A stretch of DNA of 64,000 nt. It comes from Chloroflexaceae bacterium. Lineage in GTDB: Bacteria > Chloroflexota > Chloroflexia > Chloroflexales > Chloroflexaceae. The number at the start of each line of letters is the position of its first letter. Within the stretch, counting starts at the first letter, position 1. The notes beneath the pieces are model-generated. The model searched no databases and had not been told where the DNA came from. It was given only the letters and a program-made list of their open reading frames with translations. Positions 8,274 to 16,173 of the stretch are shown one piece after another. The DNA is taken from the NCBI GenBank assembly GCA_025057155.1, contig JANWYD010000007.1, forward strand, positions 1-64,000, written 5' to 3'. Made by a program: the position numbers and the translations under genes.

Positions 8274-10319
8274 TCATGCTTTCAACGCATAGATCTTCTG
8301 ATCCATTGAGCCAATATACACGATCCCTTCGGCGATGGCCGGCGAGGAGACCACCGGACCGCCGGTGGGATATTTCCAGATCAGGTTGCCCTGACCGGCG
8401 TCAAGGCAGTACACACAGCCGTCCACAGCCCCGAAGTACACCCGGCCAGCCTCTACCCGCGGCGAGGAAGTGATCTGGCTGCCCACCTCATACTTCCAGG
8501 CCAGGCGTCCCGTCTTGGCGTCGAGGGCGTAGAAAAATCCGTCTACACCGCCAACAAAGACGCGAGTGCCCACCACGCACGGTGAAGAATTCACATAATG
8601 ACCGGTGCGGAAGCGCCAGGCTGGCCAGCCGCCTTCGGCGTCCAGCGCATACAGGTTCTGATCAAGCGAACCGACATAGACCAGGCCCTCGCCGATAGCC
8701 GGCGAAGAGCGCACCGGCATCTGGGTGCGCTGTTTCCACTTCACCCCGCCGCTGCGCGCATCGAGGCAGTAGACGTGCCCATCGTCGCCGCCGATAAAGA
8801 TCGTCTGCCCGGCGATGCATGCCGACGAGCGGATTGGGTTCCAGGTGCGGTACTTCCAGATCAGCGTGCCGCGCAGCCCATCGAGGGCATAAATGTGCTG
8901 GTCATCGGAGCCGATGAAGACCACCCGATCCTCGATCCGCGGCGATGAGCGCACCGGTTTGGAGGTGCGAAAAGTCCAGCGCAGACCGCCGCGGCGCATA
9001 TCGCAGCAGTAGATCGCGCCATCCTCGGAACCGACAATGACGTTATCCTGCCAGACCGCTGGCGACGAACTGATGCCCGCCTCGGTGGCATACTTCCAGC
9101 GGAACTCGCCGCGCCCGGCGTCGAGAGCGTAGAGATTATGGTCATACGAACCGACAAAGAGCATGCCCCCGGTGACGCAGGGCGAGGAACGCACCTCATC
9201 TTCGCAGGCAAAGCTCCACACCAGGCTGGTGCTGGCGGCGCCCTTGATCGCTGCCGGCGCCGTGGCGCGAGGGGCGGCCGGCGTCTCGCCGATGCCTGGA
9301 ACGGCCAGCAAGGCTCGTTTCAGCTCCTCGGCGTTCTGCCAGCGGGCCTCCATATCATACTCGATGGCCTTGACGATTAACGCCTCCATTTCCGGCGAAA
9401 CCGAGGGGTTCAACTGGCGGATGGGACGCTCGTGGAAGGTGAAGGGCGTTTCCAGGCGCGGATCGGTATTAGTGAGCAGATGGTGCAAGGTGGCGCCGAG
9501 AGCGTAGATGTCCCCTACTGGCTCGGCGATGCCACGGTACTGCTCGGGGGGCGAGTAACCCTCGGTGCCGATCATGGTGCCCTTGCGATCGCTGCGATTC
9601 AGGGTGCGGGCGATGCCGAAGTCAATCAGCACAATGCGATCATCTTCGAGCACCATGATGTTGGACGGCTTCATGTCGCGGAACACGATCGGCTGGGGTT
9701 GGTGATTGTGGAGGTAGGCCAGCACATCGCAGATCTGCACGGCCCAGCGCCCCACGCGGACTTCGTCGAGAGGTTTGCCCGCTTCTTCGAGCACTGTCTC
9801 CAGGTCCTTGCCCTTAATCAGCTCCATGACCAGGTAGACGCGCCCATTTTCCTCGAAGAAGTCGTAGACCTTGGGAATGGCCGGATGTTGCAGGGTCGCC
9901 AGCAGACCGGCCTCGCGCTCGAAGTTCTTCAGATTGAGCAGGCGGGTGTGCGAGTCCGGGGCGCTCTGGGCCATTTCTTTGACCGCGCAGTAGCGCACCA
10001 CGTCCTTGAAACGCAGGTCCCGTCCGCGGTAGACCAGGCTCATCCCGCCGATGCCGATGGCCTCTTCAATCTGGTAGCGCCCCTGGAGCACGGCGCCGGG
10101 GGGCAGGAGCGGCATCGCGGCAGAGTTTCGGGGCGTGGGGGGATGTGCGGCGCCGACCTTCTCACCGGCAGCGCGGTTGGAATCAATGGCCCGGGCGCCC
10201 TCATCGGCGGCAGTATCGCCGACGAATGTTCGAGTTCCCTCCTCGGGGGGTGGAGCGGAAGCGCTTTCGGCTGGCGGAACGCTGAAGGCTTTCGTGCCGA
10301 CTTTCTTGATCAGACCCAT
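8274..10319 (-). CDS. Ser/Thr protein kinase fused to eight-bladed PQQ-type beta-propeller
   Basis: 681 residues from ATG 10319 (GAGG upstream). A low-complexity N-terminus of about 90 residues precedes a Hanks-type kinase domain: glycine loop AIGIGGMSLVYRG, lysine in YCAVKEM, catalytic loop VFRDMKPSNIM (Phe replaces the usual His of HRD, Asp kept), IDFGIAR and SPPEQYRG. After a short Ala/Pro linker come eight repeats of about 40 residues, each with an SSP motif, VYVGSxDxxxYALDA and a WKY-type strand, as in PQQ-binding propellers. There is no transmembrane segment between the two halves, unlike PknB/PknD kinases, so the propeller probably stays in the cytosol as a sensor or docking surface. 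First gene of the signalling cluster. Confidence 0.95.
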   Translation of the reverse strand: MGLIKKVGTKAFSVPPAESASAPPPEEGTRTFVGDTAADEGARAIDSNRAAGEKVGAAHPPTPRNSAAMPLLPPGAVLQGRYQIEEAIGIGGMSLVYRGRDLRFKDVVRYCAVKEMAQSAPDSHTRLLNLKNFEREAGLLATLQHPAIPKVYDFFEENGRVYLVMELIKGKDLETVLEEAGKPLDEVRVGRWAVQICDVLAYLHNHQPQPIVFRDMKPSNIMVLEDDRIVLIDFGIARTLNRSDRKGTMIGTEGYSPPEQYRGIAEPVGDIYALGATLHHLLTNTDPRLETPFTFHERPIRQLNPSVSPEMEALIVKAIEYDMEARWQNAEELKRALLAVPGIGETPAAPRATAPAAIKGAASTSLVWSFACEDEVRSSPCVTGGMLFVGSYDHNLYALDAGRGEFRWKYATEAGISSSPAVWQDNVIVGSEDGAIYCCDMRRGGLRWTFRTSKPVRSSPRIEDRVVFIGSDDQHIYALDGLRGTLIWKYRTWNPIRSSACIAGQTIFIGGDDGHVYCLDARSGGVKWKQRTQMPVRSSPAIGEGLVYVGSLDQNLYALDAEGGWPAWRFRTGHYVNSSPCVVGTRVFVGGVDGFFYALDAKTGRLAWKYEVGSQITSSPRVEAGRVYFGAVDGCVYCLDAGQGNLIWKYPTGGPVVSSPAIAEGIVYIGSMDQKIYALKA

Positions 10320-10397
10320 CGTCAACCTCTGCGGGCCGGGCGAGCCTGCGCCACAAATGAAGGAGGGAAATGCATGCGTATAGCTACACTGCGAACC

Positions 10398-10427
10398 ATT
10401 ATAGTGACGGAGCGTACCAGTTGGCAA
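10398..10427 (-). promoter_or_regulatory. Sigma70-type promoter for the kinase gene
   Basis: On the minus strand TTGCCA (10427-10422) and a perfect TATAAT (10403-10398) are 18 bases apart, about 80 bases upstream of the kinase start. No competing gene overlaps it. Confidence 0.65.
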
Positions 10428-10491
10428 CTGTCCGGCTGATTACGCCGGTACAGAGACGGTCAACTCAAAAAATCCGCAATCTAACATTGCC

Positions 10492-11295
10492 CTAGGCAAT
10501 GACCGTGCCCTGGCCGGCGAGAGCCGCGCTGACGCATCCGGGACGCCGCGCGTCGCCGAGCACCACCCGGCGCACCCCCTGCTCCAGCGCCTCCTGCGCG
10601 CCGAGGATCTTCTTGCGCATACGGCCCTCGGCAAAGGCCAGGTTGGCTTCAATCTCATCGCGAGGGATACGGGTGATCAGGCTGCTCTCGTCGGGAAAAT
10701 TGCGCAGCAGGCCCGGCACATTCGAGAGCAGCAGCAGCGTCTCGGCCTCCAGCGCCGCGGCGATCGCCGCCGCCGCGCGGTCCCCGTCAACATTCAGGGC
10801 CTCGCCCGCCTCCGAGCAGGCCAGCGGCGCCACTACCGGCAGGTAGCCATTGTCGAGCAGCATCCGCAGCAGCGCCGTGTTCACCCGCTCGATTGCGCCC
10901 GTCCAGTCGTCGCGGAGCAGTTTCTGCCGCCCATCTTCGACGATGCGAATGGTCGCCTTGCGCTTGCCCTCCAGCAACCGCCCGTCGAGGCCGCTCAGGC
11001 CGATGGCGTTACAGCCGCGGCGCTGCAACCGTTCGACCAGCCCCTTGTTGACCAGCCCGCCCGTGGCCATCATAAACAACTCCAGGGTGCGCCGGTCGGT
11101 GTAGCGGCTGGTGTAGCCGCTGGGGGAGGTTACGAAGCGCGGCGGGTGGCCCAGCGCTTCGCCGAGCCGGTTGGTTTCATCGGAGCCGCCGTGGACCAGC
11201 ACGAGCCGTTCGCCCCGGGCATGGAGGGCGGCCAGGTCGTCGCAGAGGGCCTCGTAGTTGTTGCCGGCGCTGCCGCCGACTTTGATTACGTTCAT
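10492..11295 (-). CDS. lysZ: [LysW]-aminoadipate/glutamate kinase-type amino acid kinase
   Basis: 267-residue amino acid kinase, cytosolic. MNVIKVGGSAGNNYEALCDD, LVLVHGGSDETN, GHPPRFVTSPSG, RYTDRRTLE, NAIGLSGLDG, LNVDGDRAAAAIA and LLLSNVPGLL align with Thermus LysZ closely, more so than with the N-acetylglutamate kinase branch. The enzyme phosphorylates the side-chain carboxylate of aminoadipate (or glutamate) carried on LysW. The other lysine/arginine genes (lysX, lysY, lysW) are not in the window, so whether it serves lysine, arginine or both is open. Start ATG 11295 with GAGG upstream. An ArgB annotation is the main alternative. Confidence 0.85.
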   Translation of the reverse strand: MNVIKVGGSAGNNYEALCDDLAALHARGERLVLVHGGSDETNRLGEALGHPPRFVTSPSGYTSRYTDRRTLELFMMATGGLVNKGLVERLQRRGCNAIGLSGLDGRLLEGKRKATIRIVEDGRQKLLRDDWTGAIERVNTALLRMLLDNGYLPVVAPLACSEAGEALNVDGDRAAAAIAAALEAETLLLLSNVPGLLRNFPDESSLITRIPRDEIEANLAFAEGRMRKKILGAQEALEQGVRRVVLGDARRPGCVSAALAGQGTVIA

Positions 11296-11541
11296 AGTGC
11301 GCCTCGAACCCTGTAGTGGGAGCGGAAGCCGCCGGCTTCTGTTGTTCTTTATAAGCCGCGGTCTACCGATGCAAAGCACGCCGTCACGGGCTACACTGTT
11401 AAAGATCTTTAGCCCCTCCGGGTCCTCCCTCTCTGCACCAATCAAGATATACTGAGAGGGCGCAGCCTGCCCGGACAATGCCATCCAGGGCGTAGGTTTT
11501 ACGCCGCCGGTCTGGCTTAATCATATCCGAGGAACCCGTAG

Positions 11542-12639
11542 ATGTCCAAACGACTGAACCGGCGCCCCGTCGCTCCGTTGCTCGTGCCGGCCCTGACGTT
11601 GCTGCTCTCGGCCTGCATCGCCGCTCGCGCCGCGCCCCCGCCGCCCACGATGCCCGCCCCCTCTCCGACCGCGCGCGCTACGATTGCCCGCAGCCTGGCG
11701 GCCCCTACCGGCGGCTCATCGCCGACGCCCGCGCCGGCGCCGGAGACGAGCACGACCGCGCCCCTCGCCACGCCAACTCCTCGCCCTCCAGGCACGCCGC
11801 CACGGGTTGGTCTTCAGGCGGGGCACCTGCGCGCCGACGAATTGCCCGAGGAGCTGGCTCGTCTACGAACCTCAACGGGCGCCCGTTGGGGCGACGTTAC
11901 CGAGGCAGAACTGAACCTCGCCATCGCCAACCGCGTCAGGGCCTTGCTCGAAGCGCAGGGCGTGGTCGTAGACATCCTGCCGGCCACTGTGCCGCCGGGC
12001 TACGACGCCGACGCTTTTATCGCCATTCATGCCGACGGCTCCGGCAACTCCGCCGCCCGAGGCTGGAAGCTGGCCACGCCCTGGCGCGCCTCCGCCGCCT
12101 CGCGGGCGCTGATGCAGGCCGTAGCCGCCTCCTACGGCCCCGCCACGGGTCTCCCGGAAGACGGCGGCGGCGTTACCTTCAATATGAAGGGCTACTACGC
12201 CTTCAGCTACCGTCGCTACCAGCACGCCATCGCTCGAACCACGCCAGCGATCATCATCGAGATGGGCTTTATGACCAGCGCCGCCGACCGTGCGGTGCTC
12301 TTCGGGCAGCCTGAGCGGGTGGCTCGTGGCATTGCCGAGGGTGTGCTTGCCTATCTGCGCCAGCGCAATCCGAACGACGGCGCAGCCCTGCTGCCGCCTG
12401 AGTACCCGGTGATGCGCGCCGTGGCGACGGGCGCGCTGGTGCGCGCCGCGCCCCGCAACGACGCCCGCGTCCTGCTGCGAGCCGGAGAAGGCGCACGCAT
12501 CGTGCCGTTTGATAAGCTCGATGGATACTATCAGGCTTTCGTGCGCGCTGGCGACGCGCGGGTGGTTGGCTGGGTGCGCGAGGATGAACTCATCGCCACG
12601 AATGAGCAACCGATCTTCCCAACGCCCACGAACCCGTAG
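11542..12639 (+). CDS. N-acetylmuramoyl-L-alanine amidase lipoprotein with SH3-like tail
   Basis: 365 residues. A basic N-terminus and hydrophobic core end in LLSAC, a lipobox, so the mature protein is probably lipid-anchored outside the membrane. A Pro/Thr/Ala-rich spacer of about 75 residues follows. The catalytic domain is Amidase_3: VGLQAGH (first zinc His), a Glu in DVTEAELN, FIAIHADG (second His) and IIEMGFMTSAAD with the catalytic Glu. The last 80 residues (LVRAAPRNDARVLLRAGEG, VVGWVREDEL) look like a bacterial SH3 domain for wall binding. It should cut the amide bond between muramic acid and the stem peptide. RBS GAGGAA precedes ATG 11542. Upstream, 11296-11541 holds no gene. Confidence 0.9.
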   Translation: MSKRLNRRPVAPLLVPALTLLLSACIAARAAPPPPTMPAPSPTARATIARSLAAPTGGSSPTPAPAPETSTTAPLATPTPRPPGTPPRVGLQAGHLRADELPEELARLRTSTGARWGDVTEAELNLAIANRVRALLEAQGVVVDILPATVPPGYDADAFIAIHADGSGNSAARGWKLATPWRASAASRALMQAVAASYGPATGLPEDGGGVTFNMKGYYAFSYRRYQHAIARTTPAIIIEMGFMTSAADRAVLFGQPERVARGIAEGVLAYLRQRNPNDGAALLPPEYPVMRAVATGALVRAAPRNDARVLLRAGEGARIVPFDKLDGYYQAFVRAGDARVVGWVREDELIATNEQPIFPTPTNP

Positions 12640-12685
12640 CGGGTGAAGCGGCGGGTGCGAGCAGCGAGGCGCAGCGGGATCTAAT

Positions 12686-12824
12686 TACTCTGTGAACGAC
12701 TTTTTCGGCATCTCCGCCCCCTCCCCAACCCTCCCCCGCCGGGGGAGGGAGTCCGGCTCCTCCCCCAAACGGGGGGAGGCTGGGAGGGGGGCGGGAATGC
12801 CAGGAAACTTCGTTTGCAGACTAC
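12686..12824. repeat. GC-rich inverted repeat element, copy 2
   Basis: Ends resemble each other in inverted order (CTCTGTGAACGACTTTTTCGGCAT on the left, ATGCCAGGAAACTTCGTTTGCAGAC on the right). The centre is a strong CCCTCCCCCGCC/GGGGGAGGG hairpin. A related half lies at 32887 (GTCGGTGAACGAAGTTTCC) and another at 5556-5640. Confidence 0.7.
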
Positions 12825-12827
12825 CAG

Positions 12828-12967
12828 GTAGTCTGTGCATTCAATTTTCCGGCATTTCGCTCGCCCTGTCATGCTGAGCGAAGCGAAGCATCTTCCGCCT
12901 CCTGGTGCGACAGATCCCTCGCTCCGCTCGGGGTGACAAACACCGGGAAACTTAGTGCACAGACTAC
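12828..12967. mobile_element. MITE-like element with terminal inverted repeats, copy 2
   Basis: 140 bp, bounded by GTAGTCTGTGCATTCAATTT and AAACTTAGTGCACAGACTAC, about 25-bp imperfect terminal inverted repeats. It is in opposite orientation to 5642-5780 and matches it along its length. It carries no ORF of its own and would need a transposase elsewhere. Confidence 0.8.
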
Positions 12968-13004
12968 TAATGAAGATGAAGAAAATAGTCCAGTATTCCT
13001 GGAC

Positions 13005-13085
13005 GCTGCGGGCTGAAGCCCCGGCTGAGGTCATGAAAGCCCCTCCGGGGCTTCCACGTCCTGAGCGATGGCTTTAGCCCGCAGC
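13005..13085. repeat. Long imperfect inverted repeat (REP-like hairpin)
   Basis: Arms GCTGCGGGCTGAAGCC and GGCTTTAGCCCGCAGC (one mismatch) enclose nested hairpins around AAAGCCCCTCCGGGGCTT. It lies between a + strand gene ending at 12639 and a minus-strand gene ending at 13147, where a bidirectional transcript end would be expected. A fragment of the arm (CGCTGCGGGCT) recurs near 32873. Confidence 0.65.
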
Positions 13086-13146
13086 TCAGAGCACGCGCGA
13101 CGTGATAGCGCCAGGATACCGGATTCATTTCTTAATTCTCATCAGA

Positions 13147-15915
13147 TCACCGCCGCGTAATTGGCAGATACAGGCTCTCTCCCGCCAGATTCGCCCGGGG
13201 AGCAGTAAGGGGGTCGCCGAGCAGCGTGAAGGTGCTGCCGGTTTCCTGGCAGCACGCCGACGCTGTGAACAGTTCCAGGTGGCCGGCCAGCGTCAGCGCT
13301 CCCAGGGGCGCGGGCCGCGGCGCGGCCCACAGCGCCTGGTAGAAGCCCCGTTGCAACGCATCGTGGCCGTAGAGCACCCCCAACCCGGTCGAGCTCCAAC
13401 TGGCAATTGCCCCGCCGTCGGGTCGCACGACCAGGCGCTCATCAATTGACGTGCCGGTGAATGCCGGGGTCTGGAAGGCGCCGGTAAGACAGGATAACGC
13501 CAGCACGACCGGCAGCCGCCCGGTATTGCGCAGGTCGTCCACCTCGAACAGACCCAGGAGGTACTGCCGATCCTGCGGGGCGTCGGGCTGCAGCGGCGGC
13601 CCGGTATAGGCCCACTGGAACTGCAAGCCGTGGCCGAGGAAGGTGATAAACGCCGCGCCATTGTCAAAGGCGCCCATCGTGCGGCTCAACGCCGCCAGCG
13701 GGTCGCGTTCGCGCCAGGGGTCGCCCGCAGGCGCCTCGGGGTCGTAGTAGACCCGCGTGATCCGCGCCCGCGGCGAGTGGAGGGCAATACTTTCCTCCGC
13801 AGCAAGGGCGAAGTTGCCGCCGATGTCGGGGTTATCGGCGATGTAGGCCAGGCGCGCCCGCCAGCCGCCCAGCAGGCCGCTGCGCTCATACGCCAGGATC
13901 TTCGCCGCCAGGGCCGCTGTTTCTTCAACGCTCTTGGAGGGTAGACGCCCCAGCCACATATCCGGCAGGCGATCGCGAAGCGGGTCATCGCCCTGGAGGC
14001 GGACGAAACAGGTCTCGCAGGCCGTTTCGCCGAGCCAGGGGTCAACCATAGCCAGGTAGGGAGGGATCCAGGTGCGGTTGTTGCGTCCGAGGTAGTTGCG
14101 CGGGTCGGAGGCGCCATCGCCGACCAGCACGACGGCCGTCGGGGCGGTCTCCCAGCTTGCGGCGGCATAGCGCAGGAAGCTGCGGATCGCCTCCGGATGC
14201 ACCTCCCCGCCGCTCCAGGCATCGTAGAGGGCTTCGACCGCCACGGTCGCCACCGTCCACCCCTGGGCGCGGCGGTGGGCGATGAGCGGCTCAAGCGCTT
14301 CGAGAAAGGCCCGCGGCGCGATGTACACTGTCTGCGCGTTACGGGGCAGGGTGACGGGCGCATGGGCCGCTACCGCGGGCCGGTGCAGCGTGCCCGGCCC
14401 GGTGACCAGATAGGTGCGGGGCGCGGGCGCGTTGTCCTCGAAGGCGGCCCCGCTAAAGTTCAATCGCGCGGGCGCCCGCGGATCACTTACATCATACAGC
14501 GTCGCGCCTGAGGGCAATCCCTCGAGCTGGTAGCGGAAGCGCCCGGCGCTGCCCACGAAGCGGGCGCCGTTGCCGCGCAGGTCGAGGCTCACCGGCGCCT
14601 CCCATGCCACGCCGTCCAGGTGCACCTGGTCGGCGCCTCTCTCAGGTAGCAACCAGACCGTCACCTGGGTGGCAAAGGCCGGCAGACTCACCCGTTCCGA
14701 CCAGGTTCCCCGGCCGCTCCAGCGGGCGATGCCTTCTGGCTGCCCGGCGGTGGCGCAGGGCCGGTAGGAGGGGTCGGCGGGAGGCGCGCCGGCCCGCGCG
14801 CAGAGCGTAAAATCGCCGCGCCGCAGGGTTGCGCCCTGAAGGGTGAGGGTGAGCGGCCCGTTCGGCGGGAGCACGGGGGTAATGGCGGCGATCACGCTAT
14901 CCGGCGGGTTTGGGGGCGATGCCACGCGTAGATCGGCGCTGAAGAAGTGATCGCCATCAGGACCGGGAAGGCGACTCTCGAGGATCTGATTGGAGCGCCA
15001 GATACCCTGTTCAATTGCAGTGGTGCGGAGCGGCGCGTCGGTAGCGGTGGCATCGCGAACGGCCATAAGCGCCCCGGCGCCCCGGCCCGCGGTCAGCCAG
15101 AAGGTGGATGCGGCGTTCCAGCGATCGCCCGGCTCGGCGTAGAAGCGCAGGGCCGCCGGGGTGCCGTCGGCGGCGCGCAGGATCTCCACGGGAACATCGC
15201 GTCCTCGGTAGCGCAGGCGCAGCGTCGCCGGATCGGCCTGGGCCAGGTTCAGCCCGGCGGCAGCCAGGTCCGCTGCGGTGAGTTCCTGGATGCCGGGCGC
15301 GGTTACGGTGATCTTCCAGGCCGGCTCGCCGGCCAGCGGGTCGGGCGCAGGGGCCCCGGTCGTGAAGGGCCGCGCCTCCAGTCGCGCCAGGGCGCTGATG
15401 TCAGCCGGGCGCGCGCCGGGAACAAGCGCTTCGGCCACTTCCACCCGGAACGCGGCGTCGCCGGCCACGTAGACCGGGTTGAGGGCATACACGCCCAGGC
15501 GCTGATCGCGCAGCCATCCTTCGCGGAGCAGGGTAATCGGCCCGGCGGCCACAGGGAGCGTTGCAAACTCCGGCAGCGGCGGGTACACCTCGCCATCCGG
15601 ATGGGTCCGGACAGGCAAAGGGGCGCGGTCCGGCGCGTCGCCGCTCCACGGCGTCTGTTGCAGCCTGGTCAGTCGGGGAGCGGCATCACCTTCGGCAGGC
15701 AACAGCAGCGCGACCAGTGTTGAAGCCGGGGGCGCCGCGGAGGCTGGCCCGGGCCCCTCCGGCCACTCCAGGCGCAGCGTAACGCCGTCTGTGCCGGCCA
15801 GTGCACCGGCGCGCGGGCCGGGAGGCTCGGACCGGGCGGTGATCAATGCGGGCGCCTGGACAACAAAAAGCAGAGCCAGGACGATCGAGAGGAGGGCTGA
15901 AAGGGGCGTTTTCAT
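13147..15915 (-). CDS. Secreted peptidase C25 (gingipain-family) protein
   Basis: 922 residues with an N-terminal signal peptide (hydrophobic LLSIVLALLFVVQAPAL). The first 550 residues are beta-rich domains typical of the region before C25 catalytic domains. The peptidase part contains VVLVGDGASDPRNYLG, a run with PDMWLGRLP, then the catalytic pair: His in ITFLGHG near residue 760 and Cys in LALSCLTGAF near residue 809. It then has IASWSSTGLGVLYGH and TLLGDPLTAP before the end. C25 enzymes are caspase-like cysteine proteases. No Por/T9SS sorting domain is visible at the C-terminus, so export is probably by Sec. The DUF11 sorting-tail gene lies upstream on the same strand. RBS AGGAA precedes ATG 15915. 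Confidence 0.88.
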   Translation of the reverse strand: MKTPLSALLSIVLALLFVVQAPALITARSEPPGPRAGALAGTDGVTLRLEWPEGPGPASAAPPASTLVALLLPAEGDAAPRLTRLQQTPWSGDAPDRAPLPVRTHPDGEVYPPLPEFATLPVAAGPITLLREGWLRDQRLGVYALNPVYVAGDAAFRVEVAEALVPGARPADISALARLEARPFTTGAPAPDPLAGEPAWKITVTAPGIQELTAADLAAAGLNLAQADPATLRLRYRGRDVPVEILRAADGTPAALRFYAEPGDRWNAASTFWLTAGRGAGALMAVRDATATDAPLRTTAIEQGIWRSNQILESRLPGPDGDHFFSADLRVASPPNPPDSVIAAITPVLPPNGPLTLTLQGATLRRGDFTLCARAGAPPADPSYRPCATAGQPEGIARWSGRGTWSERVSLPAFATQVTVWLLPERGADQVHLDGVAWEAPVSLDLRGNGARFVGSAGRFRYQLEGLPSGATLYDVSDPRAPARLNFSGAAFEDNAPAPRTYLVTGPGTLHRPAVAAHAPVTLPRNAQTVYIAPRAFLEALEPLIAHRRAQGWTVATVAVEALYDAWSGGEVHPEAIRSFLRYAAASWETAPTAVVLVGDGASDPRNYLGRNNRTWIPPYLAMVDPWLGETACETCFVRLQGDDPLRDRLPDMWLGRLPSKSVEETAALAAKILAYERSGLLGGWRARLAYIADNPDIGGNFALAAEESIALHSPRARITRVYYDPEAPAGDPWRERDPLAALSRTMGAFDNGAAFITFLGHGLQFQWAYTGPPLQPDAPQDRQYLLGLFEVDDLRNTGRLPVVLALSCLTGAFQTPAFTGTSIDERLVVRPDGGAIASWSSTGLGVLYGHDALQRGFYQALWAAPRPAPLGALTLAGHLELFTASACCQETGSTFTLLGDPLTAPRANLAGESLYLPITRR

Positions 15916-15942
15916 GTCGTTTCCTGGCGTTGGTCTAATATC

Positions 15943-15976
15943 ATTTTGGATTGCGGATTTTGGATTTTAGATTGCG
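15943..15976. repeat. AT-rich GGATTTTGGATTTTAGATT repeat
   Basis: Reverse-complement member of the ATCCAAAATCCACA family, in the 258-base leader gap (15916-16173) upstream of the C25 gene. I see no other feature in that gap. Confidence 0.6.
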
Positions 15977-16173
15977 CTGTATGGTGTTCTGATGGGGCCT
16001 GGCGATGATACGCGGGCAAGGTGTTCAACAGGAAGTGGCATAAGGATAATGTCAAAACGTCGGAGGAGGGCGCGGCTCTCCTTGAGCCTCCCATACAACA
16101 ACAGGATGTTGCCGGGATTCTGCTCCAAAAGGCCGCGCCGCCTCTGTCATCCCTCATCCCTTCAAATTGCAGG

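Noticed and set aside
8285-9225. Tandem DNA repeat as a separate element
   Set aside because: The ~120-base periodicity is explained by the protein's propeller repeats.
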